This document shows positions 25,039 to 34,663 of a stretch of 64,000 nt of DNA, in pieces; position 1 is the stretch's first letter, and each line of letters opens with the position of its first letter. The DNA lies in NCBI RefSeq assembly GCF_030286555.1, contig NZ_JASVWF010000003.1:682001-746000 (forward strand), in the 5' to 3' direction. The DNA is from Actinomycetospora termitidis. Lineage in GTDB: Bacteria > Actinomycetota > Actinomycetes > Mycobacteriales > Pseudonocardiaceae. A program made the position numbers and the translations under genes. The notes beneath the pieces are model-generated. The model was not told the DNA's origin. It saw only the letters and a program-made list of their open reading frames with translations, and ran no database searches.

Positions 25039-25767
25039 TCAGTAGCCCGCGAGCAGATCCTGCACGCGGCGGAGCATTCCCGACGGCAGGTGGCTGACGC
25101 CCCGGTGCGCAGGACGGCGCCCCCAGAGCGTGAGCAGGCGCGCCGCGGCGCCCAGTTCGAGCCCCACCGGCGCCCGGCCGTCGTCGTCGGGACGGCGCAG
25201 GCGGGTCCCGGCCGCACCGACCTCCAGCACCACGTCGTCCGCGCCCGGGCTGCGCAGCACGACCAGCAGCGGGTCGCCGGAGTCCGCCGCCGCCCCCGCC
25301 CGCGGCAGGAGCGCGCCGAGCACGGACAGCGCGTGGTCGGTGAGCTCGGGGGCGTCCAGGAACTCCTCGTCGCCCGTCAGGTCCCACCGGTGCAGGGCGA
25401 ACTCGCTGCGCAGGTGCGTCCGGAAGGTCGAGACCACCATCTGCCGCCCGGTCCAGGGCACGACGGCGTCCGGCTCCACCGCGAGCGTCGTCCGGATCGC
25501 CTCCTGCATCGCCGCCTCCTGCTCGACCACGGCGTCCAGGAGCCCGTCGAGGTCCAGCCGCAGGTACGGCGCCTCGCGCTCGGCGAACGACCGTGTCACC
25601 GGCACCTCCTCGCCAGCGAGGTACGGCTCGAGGTGGCGGACCACCTCCGCGCACGTCGCTGCCTGGTGCGCGGCCACCTCGCGGGTCGTCCACCCCGGGC
25701 AGGCGGACACCGCGTCCGGGCCGACGGCGCGGCAGGCGTGCAGGAACGCGTCGGTCTCGTCGTTCAT
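25039..25767 (-). CDS. Mycothiol-dependent maleylpyruvate isomerase family (DinB-like) protein
   Basis: This 242-residue protein has an MDMPI/DinB four-helix N-terminal domain: CPGWTTREVAAHQAA near residue 25-37 carries the conserved metal His, and RSEFALHRWDL carries later His/Asp ligands. A C-terminal SCP2-like domain (about 165-240) follows. Members are mycothiol-S-transferases or isomerases; the specific substrate cannot be read from sequence. It is divergent from the ArsR-like gene with 65 bases between, so that regulator may control it. Confidence 0.78.
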   Translation of the reverse strand: MNDETDAFLHACRAVGPDAVSACPGWTTREVAAHQAATCAEVVRHLEPYLAGEEVPVTRSFAEREAPYLRLDLDGLLDAVVEQEAAMQEAIRTTLAVEPDAVVPWTGRQMVVSTFRTHLRSEFALHRWDLTGDEEFLDAPELTDHALSVLGALLPRAGAAADSGDPLLVVLRSPGADDVVLEVGAAGTRLRRPDDDGRAPVGLELGAAARLLTLWGRRPAHRGVSHLPSGMLRRVQDLLAGY

Positions 25768-25820
25768 GACGACGAGGGTCGGGGCCGGGGACTTCGCCGG
25801 TCACCGAAGCGTCCCGCGCC

Positions 25821-25832
25821 TACCGTGCGGAC
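25821..25832 (+). promoter_or_regulatory. Leaderless promoter -10 of the ArsR-type gene
   Basis: TACCGT at 25821-25826 ends 6 bases before the ATG at 25833, inside the short divergent region. Confidence 0.5.
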
Positions 25833-26618
25833 ATGACCGCCACCGGGGACGCCGACCTCTCCGTGGTCGCCGCCGCGCTCGGCGACCGCGGCCGGGCACG
25901 GATGGTGCTTGCCGTCACCGACGGCCGGGCGCTGCCCGCCTCGACCCTCGCCGGCGAGGCCGGGGTGTCCGCGGCGACCGCGAGCGCGCACCTGCGTCGT
26001 CTCGTGGACGCCGGGGTGCTGCGGGCGGAGCAGCACGGCCGCTTCCGCTACTTCCGCCTCGCCGGCCCGGAGGTCGCCGACCTGGTGGAGGCGCTCGGGC
26101 GGGTGTCGCCGCCCCAGCCGGTGCGCTCGCTCAAGGAGGGCACCCGCGCGCACGCCCTGCGCCTGGCCCGCGCCTGCTACGACCACGTCGCGGGACGTCT
26201 CGGGGTCGCGCTGACCGACGCCCTGCTCGACGCCGGGCACCTCGTCGGGGGCGACGGCGCCGACTCCGGGCGCCGCGACGGCGACCGGCTGCCCGGCCTC
26301 GACGTCGTGGACTACTCCCTCTCGGCGGACGGCCGCACGGTGCTCACCGGCCTGGACGTGGCGGTGCCCGACGCCGCCCCGGTCCGCTGCTGCGTGGACT
26401 GGACCGAGCAGCGCCACCACGTCGCGGGCCCGCTCGGCCGGGCGCTACTGACGACGATGACCGACCGCGGCTGGGTCCGCCCGGCCCGTCGCAGCCGCGC
26501 GCTGACGGTCACCGACGAGGGCCGCACCGCGCTCGTCGACGCCCTCGGGCTCGTCTGGCCGCCGCCGCACGGGCCGGACCGCGTCCCAGGAGAACGAACG
26601 GCACTCTCGCGCGCATAG
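25833..26618 (+). CDS. ArsR-type winged-helix regulator with a C-terminal ligand-like domain
   Basis: This 261-residue protein has an N-terminal ArsR helix-turn-helix (LAGEAGVSAATASAHLRRLVDAGVL, cut here into the recognition helix TASAHLRRL) and a long C-terminal region of unknown fold. The latter has a CCVDW motif and a final wing-like segment. No classical metal-binding Cys box is seen in the helix-turn-helix. The last nine codons (GERTALSRA) are encoded by the 51-base repeat copy B, so the repeat supplies its stop codon. It probably acts on the divergent mycothiol-enzyme gene; inference from layout. Confidence 0.78.
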   Translation: MTATGDADLSVVAAALGDRGRARMVLAVTDGRALPASTLAGEAGVSAATASAHLRRLVDAGVLRAEQHGRFRYFRLAGPEVADLVEALGRVSPPQPVRSLKEGTRAHALRLARACYDHVAGRLGVALTDALLDAGHLVGGDGADSGRRDGDRLPGLDVVDYSLSADGRTVLTGLDVAVPDAAPVRCCVDWTEQRHHVAGPLGRALLTTMTDRGWVRPARRSRALTVTDEGRTALVDALGLVWPPPHGPDRVPGERTALSRA

Positions 26619-26643
26619 AGGCTGCGACGGTGCCGCTCGTTCA
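26593..26643 (-). repeat. 51-base palindromic repeat, copy B
   Basis: Its complement matches copy A (3649-3699) at about 48 of 51 positions. It overlaps the 3' ends of both converging genes, carrying the stop of the ArsR-type gene. Confidence 0.8.
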
Positions 26644-27465
26644 CGAGGGGACGGCGCCGAACGCGTCCGCGTGCGCCCGGGCCCAGTCGACGAACCGCCG
26701 CGGCTCGCGCCCGAGCAGCTCCCGCACGGTCGGGAGTGGGTCGACGCCCTCGTCGCTGCCGAGCGTGCGCGCCAGGATCGCGTCCACGACCTCCGGCGCC
26801 GTCCCGCCCGCGACCATGCCTCGCGCGACGTCGTCCGGACCCAGCTCGCGGGCCGGGAGCGGACGCCCGAGCACCTCACCGAGCAGGCGGAGCTCGTCGA
26901 GCGGGGTGAGCGACTCGGGGCCGGTCAGCCGGGGTGCGGCCCCGACGAGGTCCCCGCCCAGCGCCCGCACGGCGACGGCGGCCACGTCGGCCGGGTCGAT
27001 CCCGGCCGCCGCGCGGCGGGCGAACCCGACCGGCGCCGGCCCGCCGTCGGGAACGGAGCGGGCCCAGGCGAGCGCATTGGAGAAGAAACGGCCGGGGCGC
27101 AGCAGGGTCCACGGCACGCCGGAGTCGACGACCAGCGCCTCGCGCGCGGCGTTCCACCGGCCGATCACGTCCGCGCCCTCCGGCCCGCTGAACACGCTCA
27201 GCAGCACCAGGTGCCCCACGCCCGCGTCGAGCGCGCGGGCGACCAGCTCCGCGAGGCGCGTCGGCGTCCCGCCCGGCGCTACCGGCTCCGAGGACATCAA
27301 GAACGCCGCCCGGGCCCCGCTCAGGTCGTCCCGGGAGACCTCGACGTCCGGCCCCTGCCACGCGTCCGGACGCCGGGTCAGCGCCCGGACCGGCTCGCCC
27401 GCCGCGGCGAGCTGCGCGACCACCTCGCTCCCGACGTGGCCAGTGGCGCCGGCGACCACGATCAC
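26641..27465 (-). CDS. NmrA-like atypical SDR, NAD(P)-binding protein
   Basis: This 274-residue Rossmann protein has the dinucleotide loop VVAGATGHVGSEV at the N-terminus and GVPWTLLRPGRFFSNALAW in the middle, typical of NmrA/HSCARG-type atypical short-chain dehydrogenases, which often lack the catalytic Tyr-Lys pair. It may sense redox or modify small substrates. The GTG at 27465 overlaps the stop of the upstream membrane-protein gene (GTGA), so the two are cotranslated. Confidence 0.82.
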   Translation of the reverse strand: MIVVAGATGHVGSEVVAQLAAAGEPVRALTRRPDAWQGPDVEVSRDDLSGARAAFLMSSEPVAPGGTPTRLAELVARALDAGVGHLVLLSVFSGPEGADVIGRWNAAREALVVDSGVPWTLLRPGRFFSNALAWARSVPDGGPAPVGFARRAAAGIDPADVAAVAVRALGGDLVGAAPRLTGPESLTPLDELRLLGEVLGRPLPARELGPDDVARGMVAGGTAPEVVDAILARTLGSDEGVDPLPTVRELLGREPRRFVDWARAHADAFGAVPS

Positions 27466-28136
27466 GCGACGGCCTCCGGCTCGGCGACCCGGCGGCGGCT
27501 GACCGGCAGCACGGCCGAGACCCACACCAGCCAGATCAGCCCGCCGAACCGCACGACCGGCAGCAGGTACTGCAGCGGCGGCACCACCAGGCCGACCAGG
27601 GCCACGACGGCGACGGCCGCGAGCACGAGACCGGCCCAGGCGAGACCGCGTGGCACCAGGCCCGCGAGCAGCAGCGGCACCGAGCACCCGGCCAGGAGCA
27701 GCCCGGCCATGAGCGCGAACGCCGGTCCACCGAGAGCGAAGGACAGCGCGTTCAGCCCGGTCGCCGCCGCTTCTCCCCCGGGCACGGCAGCCGCCACGGC
27801 CGCCCACTGCGCAGTGCCCGAGAGCGCGAGCATCGCGACGGCGAGCAGCCCGCCGGACAGGCCCAGGGTCGGCCCGGCGACGCGCAGTCCGAGCCGGTGC
27901 AGGCGGTGGTGGACCGCGCCGACCCAGACCGCGAGCGGTGCGGCGGACGCGAGCAGGACAAGGGCGGACAGCTGCGCCCGGACCGGGTGGTCGTGCAGCA
28001 GCGCGAGGGTCATCGTCGGATCGGCCCCCGGCCGCGTCCCGGGGTGCAGGACGGCGGCGAGGACGGTCAGGACGGCCCAGACGAGGGCGGGTGCCAGCAG
28101 CGGTGGCCCGCCACGGCGGGCGTGGGGCGAGGACAT
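27462..28136 (-). CDS. Six-helix integral membrane protein of unknown function
   Basis: This 224-residue protein has about six hydrophobic segments (starting near 14-30, 55-75, 90-108, 125-150, 155-182 and 190-208) and no catalytic motif. It is first in a two-gene operon with the NmrA-like protein and divergent from a MarR regulator, the likely controller. It resembles DUF4386-type proteins in length and layout, but I do not recognise it firmly. Confidence 0.65.
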   Translation of the reverse strand: MSSPHARRGGPPLLAPALVWAVLTVLAAVLHPGTRPGADPTMTLALLHDHPVRAQLSALVLLASAAPLAVWVGAVHHRLHRLGLRVAGPTLGLSGGLLAVAMLALSGTAQWAAVAAAVPGGEAAATGLNALSFALGGPAFALMAGLLLAGCSVPLLLAGLVPRGLAWAGLVLAAVAVVALVGLVVPPLQYLLPVVRFGGLIWLVWVSAVLPVSRRRVAEPEAVA

Positions 28137-28217
28137 GGCGGTCCTTCCATCAGCTAATCGTTACAAGTTGTCATCGTCTCTCGTAAGTATGGTTTGTCAA
28201 GGGCTATCGTTCCGACC
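28137..28217. promoter_or_regulatory. Divergent promoter/operator of the MarR gene and the membrane-protein operon
   Basis: This AT-richer 81-base stretch contains two TTGTCA (28168-28173 and 28194-28199), ACAAGTTGT (28163-28171, palindromic) and TATCGT (28205-28210), which ends 7 bases before the MarR GTG. The complement of the second TTGTCA is a perfect -35 (TTGACA) facing the operon. It is a plausible MarR operator. Confidence 0.5.
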
Positions 28218-28685
28218 GTGCACGAGGACCGCCCCACCGGAGCCGCCTTCCTGCTCACCCAGCTGGGCACGCACGCCGCCCGCCGCTTCGGGGAGCGGGT
28301 GGCGGCCGTCGACCTGACGCCGCCGCAGGCCGGCCTCGTCCGCGCGGTGGCCCGCGAACCGGGCCGCAGCCAGCAGGCACTGGCCGCGCAGCTGGGCACC
28401 CCGGCCACCCGCCTGGTCGCCCTCGTCGACGCCCTGGAGCAGCGCGGCGTGCTCGAACGGCGGCGCAACCCGGACGACCGGCGCCTGTACGCGGTCCACC
28501 TGACGACGGCGGGCGAGGACCTGATGCGCGACCTCGGACGGCTCGCCGCGGAGCACGAGGACGCGCTGCTCGCCACCCTGGACGCGGATGAGCGCCGGAC
28601 CCTCGCCTCGCTACTCGGCCGGGTAGCGGCCGCCGAGGGCCTCACCCCGGGAATCCACCCGGGGTACCGCGACCTGCCGTCGTGA
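28218..28685 (+). CDS. MarR-family transcriptional regulator
   Basis: This 155-residue protein has a winged helix fold: helix-turn-helix around QQALAAQLGTPATRLVALVD and the MarR wing RRRNPDDRRLYAVHLT (D-x-R signature). The TTG at 28194 is possible, but the GTG at 28218 fits a leaderless start 7 bases after TATCGT and gives the usual family length. It is divergent from the membrane/NmrA operon, which it probably represses; ligand unknown. Confidence 0.88.
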   Translation: MHEDRPTGAAFLLTQLGTHAARRFGERVAAVDLTPPQAGLVRAVAREPGRSQQALAAQLGTPATRLVALVDALEQRGVLERRRNPDDRRLYAVHLTTAGEDLMRDLGRLAAEHEDALLATLDADERRTLASLLGRVAAAEGLTPGIHPGYRDLPS

Positions 28686-28704
28686 TCCGGACCGGATCCC
28701 ATCC

Positions 28705-28755
28705 GAGCGAACGGCACTCTCGCGCGCATAGAAGCTGCGAAGGTGCCGCTCGCTC
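28705..28755 (-). repeat. 51-base palindromic repeat, copy C
   Basis: Same element and orientation as copy B, in the gap between the convergent marR-type gene and lsr2, next to the lsr2 terminator. Confidence 0.8.
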
Positions 28756-28785
28756 ATGACGGGGAACAGGGCCGGGAACGACGAC

Positions 28786-28822
28786 GGGCCGCCCATCACC
28801 TCGAAGAGGTGACGGACGGCCC
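28786..28822 (-). terminator. Terminator of lsr2
   Basis: Seventeen-base arms (28786-28802 and 28806-28822) with two mismatches and a GAA loop lie 15 bases past the lsr2 stop. Confidence 0.7.
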
Positions 28823-28836
28823 GGTCGGAACGGATG

Positions 28837-29208
28837 TCAGCCGTGGGCCTTGTGGTAGGCCTCGCTGACCTCGCTCGGGATACGGCCGCGCTCGGAGACG
28901 GTGAAGTCGTTCTTGCGCGCCCACTCGCGGATGGCCTGGTTCTGCTCGCGGTCGACCGAGGCCCGACCACCGCCCTTGCGCGCCGGGGCGGACGGGGCCG
29001 ACGCCGCACGTGCGCCACCCGACCGACGACGCCCCGACACCTTGCGGGCGTGCGCCACGTAGTCCGCGAGCTCGTCACGCAACTTCGCCGCGTTGCTGTC
29101 CGACAGGTCGATCTCGTAGGACGTCCCGTCGATCCCGAACTCGACGGTCTCGTCGGCCTCGGACTCGTCGAGGTCGTCGACGAGGGTCACGACCACTTTC
29201 TGCGCCAC
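28837..29208 (-). CDS. lsr2: Lsr2 nucleoid-associated protein / xenogeneic silencer
   Basis: This 123-residue H-NS-like protein coats AT-rich DNA and bridges it. The N-terminal dimerisation domain starts [15 protein letters not shown] basic Ser/Ala/Gly/Arg linker follows, then the C-terminal DNA-binding domain with the RGR minor-groove motif ([17 protein letters not shown]). The GTG at 29208 is chosen over the upstream start at 29247 because GGAAGGAA stands at the right distance and family members begin here. AGCGTA at 29287-29292 (TACGCT on this strand) is a candidate -10. Confidence 0.95.
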   Translation of the reverse strand: MAQKVVVTLVDDLDESEADETVEFGIDGTSYEIDLSDSNAAKLRDELADYVAHARKVSGRRRSGGARAASAPSAPARKGGGRASVDREQNQAIREWARKNDFTVSERGRIPSEVSEAYHKAHG

Positions 29209-29376
29209 GCGTTGAATTCCTTCCACGACCCCCGAACGACCGGTCACGCGTCACCGCGCGCCGTGAACCGGAATGGCTCGCGGCGCAGCGTAAATGCGGC
29301 TCGGTGACCGTGTCGAGGAGGGGGTGCCGTGATGGACGCAGCAGAATGAAATGGACGTGAAACGGAACGGAGGCGT

Positions 29377-29976
29377 TCAGTCGGGCACGGCCGATGCGTC
29401 CGGGACCACCACGGCGAACATGTCGGAGAGCGCCGCGAGGCTCGCGGACTGCAGCGACGACGCCTCGACGACACCGCCCGGCCCGGGTAGCGCACGGGTG
29501 GCGGTGGCGCCCGCGACCACGGTCGGCGCGAACCCGAGGTTGAACGCGCTGCGCGCGGTCGAGTTGACGCACATGTGGGTCATGAATCCGGCGAGCACCA
29601 GATTCGTGACACCCGCTCCGCGCAGGTGCTCCTCGAGATCGGTCTGCACGAACGAGCTCGGGAAGTTCTTGACGACGCGGTGCTCGCCGGGCTTCGGGGC
29701 GACCGCGTCGACGATCGCGCCGATCTCGTCGTTCGTGTCGTAGGGCGTCCCGGCGCCGGCCTCGTGCTGAACGTGCACGATCGTCGACCCGGCGGCACGG
29801 GCGCGCTCGAGCAGGCGGGCCGCCTCCTCGATGGCCGGCTCGACGTTCTCCAGGGCCATCACGCCCCGGGTGTAGGTGTTCTGCAGGTCGATCATGATCA
29901 GCGCGGAGCCGGTCAGCGACGCCGGGGCGTCGGGCATGCCGGTCAGCTCGCGCAGGGTGGTGCTGGGCTCGGTCAC
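29377..29976 (-). CDS. Isochorismatase-family cysteine hydrolase
   Basis: This 199-residue protein has the catalytic triad D30 (MIDLQN), K103 (VVKNFPSSF) and C136 (THMCVNSTAR), with the usual cis-peptide before the Cys. Family members hydrolyse isochorismate, nicotinamide or other amides; no feature fixes the substrate. The GTG at 29976 is preceded by GAGGAGATC. A strong hairpin separates it from the upstream DUF779/aldehyde dehydrogenase genes. Confidence 0.85.
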   Translation of the reverse strand: MTEPSTTLRELTGMPDAPASLTGSALIMIDLQNTYTRGVMALENVEPAIEEAARLLERARAAGSTIVHVQHEAGAGTPYDTNDEIGAIVDAVAPKPGEHRVVKNFPSSFVQTDLEEHLRGAGVTNLVLAGFMTHMCVNSTARSAFNLGFAPTVVAGATATRALPGPGGVVEASSLQSASLAALSDMFAVVVPDASAVPD

Positions 29977-30010
29977 GGCGGATCTCCTCGTCGAGAATCG
30001 TCTCGGGACA

Positions 30011-30051
30011 CACGAAGGGCACCCCGGCCTGCGGCCAGGGTGCCCCTCGTG
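30011..30051 (-). terminator. Terminator after the DUF779 gene
   Basis: An extended stem of about 19 bases (CACGAAGGGCACCC... paired with ...GGGTGCCCCTCGTG, two mismatches, loop TGC at 30030-30032) lies between the aldehyde dehydrogenase operon and the isochorismatase gene. Confidence 0.7.
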
Positions 30052-30069
30052 CGCACTGCGGCGGAAGCG

Positions 30070-30510
30070 CTACGCCCCCTCGAGGGCCCGCCATTCGTCG
30101 TCACTGAACAGCCGCGAGCGGATGATGAACCGGACGCCCTCCGGCGCCTCGACGCTGAATCCGCTGCCGCGTCCCTTGACGACGTCCACGGTGAGGTGGG
30201 TGTGCTTCCAGTACTCGAACTGCGACGCCGACATGTAGAAGCCGATGGGCTTCTCGAGTCCCTCCACGGTCAGGTCACCGAGGTGCACGTCCTGGCCGCC
30301 GATCTTGAACTCCCCGTCCGGGTAGCACATGGGGGCGCTGCCGTCGCAGCACCCGCCGGACTGGTGGAACATCAGCGGCCCGTGGACGTCGGTGAGCTGC
30401 ACGAGGAGCTCGGAGGCCTGCGGGGTCAACGCGACGCGCGCGGTGGTCCCCGAACCCGACACCTCGGGCACCTGCTCGGTGACGTCGGTGCTGGTACTGA
30501 TCTCGGTCAT
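30070..30510 (-). CDS. DUF779 domain protein, partner of aldehyde dehydrogenase
   Basis: This 146-residue DUF779 protein has the Cys-rich core MFHQSGGCCDGSAPMCY, which may bind metal, and a strand-rich C-terminus. DUF779 genes are regularly found next to ExaC-type aldehyde dehydrogenases; the role is unknown. The ATG has GGAGGGATC upstream. It is the second gene of the operon, 35 bases after the dehydrogenase. Confidence 0.88.
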   Translation of the reverse strand: MTEISTSTDVTEQVPEVSGSGTTARVALTPQASELLVQLTDVHGPLMFHQSGGCCDGSAPMCYPDGEFKIGGQDVHLGDLTVEGLEKPIGFYMSASQFEYWKHTHLTVDVVKGRGSGFSVEAPEGVRFIIRSRLFSDDEWRALEGA

Positions 30511-30545
30511 CGAGATCCCTCCTCAGGTCGGCTCGGACTTCCCGA

Positions 30546-32069
<1,524 letters not shown>

Positions 32070-32317
32070 CGTTGATCCTCCCGTAGGGGTCGACCGTGCG
32101 TTTTCTCCACACGAGGCTGTGACGCACGACGGTCACGCCTCTGTGACCCAGGACGCTATGGAGCCGAGGGTTGCACCGACGTTGCACGCACATGCGGGTG
32201 TAACGACGTCTTCACGCCGCGTGCGCGGCGACACTGGACCGGTCAAGCAAGGCTTCCCTTACTCCCCTTCGTGACGCACGATGGAGGACCGGCCCGGCGA
32301 GGTCCACGAGGTGGTGG
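32070..32317. promoter_or_regulatory. Divergent control region of aldehyde dehydrogenase and its regulator
   Basis: GTGACGCACGAYGG occurs twice, at 32119-32132 near the dehydrogenase and 32271-32284 near the regulator. GTTGCAC is repeated at 32170 and 32181, the second forming GTTGCAC-N10-GTGTAAC (32181-32204), a near-perfect inverted repeat. These are the best candidate operators. Confidence 0.5.
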
Positions 32318-33796
32318 ATGACGACGTTCTCCGACCCGGATGCCTGGGGGGATCCGGTCGCGCGTGCGGCGCTGCTCGCGCGCGTGCGCGACGCCGTGCT
32401 GGCCGGCGGACGCGCCGAGGTCGACCCGCGCGCCGTCGTCTCCGACTCCTGGCGCCGCTCCCTGGCCGCCCACGTCGACCCCGACCACGGCGCCCCGACC
32501 CACGTGTACGACGACCGCGAGCTCGACGCGGTCCGTGAGTCGCACCCGCTCGCCCCGGTCCTGCCGCTGCTGCGGACCACGCTGCTCGAGATCGCCGACG
32601 AGGCGATGCACGTCATGATCGTCACCGACGCGCAGGGCCACATCCTGTGGCGCGAGGGCGCGGCGGGGATGCTGCACCTCGCCGACGACCTCGAGCTCGC
32701 GGAGGGCTTCCGCTGGAGCGAGGACTCGGCGGGCACGAACGCGATGGGCACCTCGCTCGCCGCCGACGGCGCCGTCCAGATCCACTCCTCGGAACACCTC
32801 GTCGCGCAGTACCACCGGTTCACCTGCGCGGCCGCCCCGATCCACGACCCGGAGACCGGCGAGGCCGTCGGCGCGGTCGACCTGACCGGTCCGGTGCGGA
32901 CCTTCCACCCGAGCACCCTCGCCCTGGTCACCGCCGCGGCCCGGCTCGCCGAGAACCACCTCGCGACCCGCCAGGCGATCCGGGACGAGCGGCTGCGGAC
33001 GCTGAACCTCCCCCACCTCGCCGGGCTCGACGCGCCCGGGGCGCTGCTCAGCCCGGCCGGCCGGGTGCTGGCCGCGACCCCGCACGGCTGGATCGACGAG
33101 CGGGTCACGCTGCCCGGGGCCGGTGACCGCGTCGCGCTCGGGGAGCACGGCGAGGGCGTCGTCGAGCCGCTCTCCGAGGGGTGGCTGCTCCGCCTCGAAC
33201 GGCCCACCGGCGTCCGGGTCCGCCCGACGCTCGCGCTGCCCTTCCTCGGGGTCCCGCGGCCGGTGGCCCGGCTCGACGGCCGCCCCGTGCGCCTCGGGGC
33301 CCGGCACGCGGAGCTGCTCGCGCTCCTCGCGATGCACCCCGAGGGCCTGTCCGCGGACGCCCTCGCCGTGGAGCTGTACGGCGAGCGCGGCAACCCCGTG
33401 ACCGTCCGGGCCGAGATGCACCGGCTCCGGACGCTGCTCGAGGCCGTCCCGAACGGCACCGGCGTCGTCAAGCCGCAGCCCTACCGCATCGAGGCCCGGG
33501 TCGACGCGGACTTCCTGACGCTGCGCGACGCCCTGCGGTCCGGTGCGGTCCCGGACACCGCACTGATCGGGCGCGGCGAGCTGCTGCCGACCTCGGACGC
33601 GCCGGGCATCCGCGCGCTGCGCGACGAGCTCGACGTCGGGGTCCGGCGGGCCGTCCTGCGCGGTGGCGACACCGCCGCGCTGTGGGCCCTCGCCCGCACC
33701 CCCGCCGGGCACGAGGACGCCGAGCTGGTGCAGCGCCTGCTGCACGTGCTCCCGGTCAGCGACCCGCGGCGGGCGGGACTGCGGCCGGAGGGCTGA
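32318..33796 (+). CDS. GAF-domain transcriptional regulator (AcoR-like sensor with winged-helix C-terminus)
   Basis: This 492-residue regulator has an N-terminal AcoR-like region (VVSDSWRRSLAAHVDPDH), a GAF domain (about 75-215, with SAGTNAMGTSLA and HRFTCAAAPIHD) and a C-terminal winged helix (about 300-395; LLALLAMHPEGLSADALAVE, LYGERGNPVTVRAEMHRLR) resembling SARP/OmpR DNA-binding domains. The sigma-54 AAA+ module of true AcoR is missing. It probably activates the divergent aldehyde dehydrogenase operon in response to an alcohol or aldehyde; inferred from context. Confidence 0.82.
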   Translation: MTTFSDPDAWGDPVARAALLARVRDAVLAGGRAEVDPRAVVSDSWRRSLAAHVDPDHGAPTHVYDDRELDAVRESHPLAPVLPLLRTTLLEIADEAMHVMIVTDAQGHILWREGAAGMLHLADDLELAEGFRWSEDSAGTNAMGTSLAADGAVQIHSSEHLVAQYHRFTCAAAPIHDPETGEAVGAVDLTGPVRTFHPSTLALVTAAARLAENHLATRQAIRDERLRTLNLPHLAGLDAPGALLSPAGRVLAATPHGWIDERVTLPGAGDRVALGEHGEGVVEPLSEGWLLRLERPTGVRVRPTLALPFLGVPRPVARLDGRPVRLGARHAELLALLAMHPEGLSADALAVELYGERGNPVTVRAEMHRLRTLLEAVPNGTGVVKPQPYRIEARVDADFLTLRDALRSGAVPDTALIGRGELLPTSDAPGIRALRDELDVGVRRAVLRGGDTAALWALARTPAGHEDAELVQRLLHVLPVSDPRRAGLRPEG

Positions 33797-33808
33797 CCGC
33801 CACCGTCG

Positions 33809-34255
33809 TCAGCGCTCGGGATCGTGCGCCACGAACCATCGCGCCACCTGCCGCACGTAGTCCCGGTACTGCTCGACCGCCAGAGGAACGGCTGCCGCGA
33901 CGATGTCGTGATCGACCTCGAGGTACATGTGGACGAGGATGTTGCGCATCTTCGCGGAAGGTACGAGCGCCCGGGACAGCTCCGGCCCGAACACACCGAG
34001 CTCCTCGGCCCGTTCGAACGATGCGGCGTACGTCTCGGGCGCTCGCCCCGTGAGTGCCACGACGACGTGACCGTTGACCGAGACGGCGAGTTCGACGACC
34101 AGGGACAGAGCGCGCTCCACCGCGAGCGCGGTGCGGAGATCCGTCCTCAACACGCCGCCGTCCAGGGGCAGGAAGCCCTCGAGCACCGCGAGGAGTTCCT
34201 CGATCCTCCGGAGCTTCGGCTCCACCGAGCGCCAGTCCAGCGAACGTGGGGTCAC
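33809..34255 (-). CDS. hepT: HepT-like toxin (HEPN RNase/ tRNA-targeting)
   Basis: This 148-residue HEPN protein has the signature R-X4-H-X-Y at R104-H109-Y111 (RNILVHMYLEVD), the active site of HepT toxins; the Tyr is the residue AMPylated by the antitoxin MntA. A GTG start at 34255 overlaps the mntA stop (GTGA), so antitoxin and toxin are cotranslated. Longer upstream frames run inside mntA and are rejected. Confidence 0.82.
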   Translation of the reverse strand: MTPRSLDWRSVEPKLRRIEELLAVLEGFLPLDGGVLRTDLRTALAVERALSLVVELAVSVNGHVVVALTGRAPETYAASFERAEELGVFGPELSRALVPSAKMRNILVHMYLEVDHDIVAAAVPLAVEQYRDYVRQVARWFVAHDPER

Positions 34256-34659
34256 TCCGCCATCAGCTCCAGGTTGAGGCGACGCCACGGATCGGTGTCC
34301 ATGCGCTCGTTGATCGCCGCGCCCATGGCGTCGCTCAACGCGCCGCGCTCGCTCTCGAAGAGCCACACCGCGCCGACGAACGCCCGCTCCCGGAGCACAG
34401 GTCCGGCCCGGTTGAGATGAGTGACGTCGTTCTCGCGGCCGGTGAGTCGATCCAGCTCGGACACGAGGTCCAGCAGAGCCGGGACTCGGTCGTACTCGAA
34501 GAGGACACCGATGTCCAGGTCACGCGCTCCCGGCTCGCCGCGCGCCGTGCTGCCGAAGACCGTGAGGACGCGGACGCCGTAGCGGTGGGCGAGGTCGTCC
34601 AGCGCGCCGGATGCGGCGGCGGCACGCAGCTGCGCGAGTCCGTCGGCCGGCGACACCAT
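34252..34659 (-). CDS. mntA: MntA-like nucleotidyltransferase antitoxin
   Basis: This 135-residue minimal nucleotidyltransferase has the motif GS-X9-D-X-D (G36, S37, D47, D49; VFGSTARGEPGARDLDIGV), which uses ATP to AMPylate and silence HepT. The gene precedes hepT with a 4-base overlap. It begins 4 bases after the stop of the upstream MFS gene, so it may be read from that promoter too. Confidence 0.82.
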   Translation of the reverse strand: MVSPADGLAQLRAAAASGALDDLAHRYGVRVLTVFGSTARGEPGARDLDIGVLFEYDRVPALLDLVSELDRLTGRENDVTHLNRAGPVLRERAFVGAVWLFESERGALSDAMGAAINERMDTDPWRRLNLELMAE

Positions 34660-34663
34660 GAGG

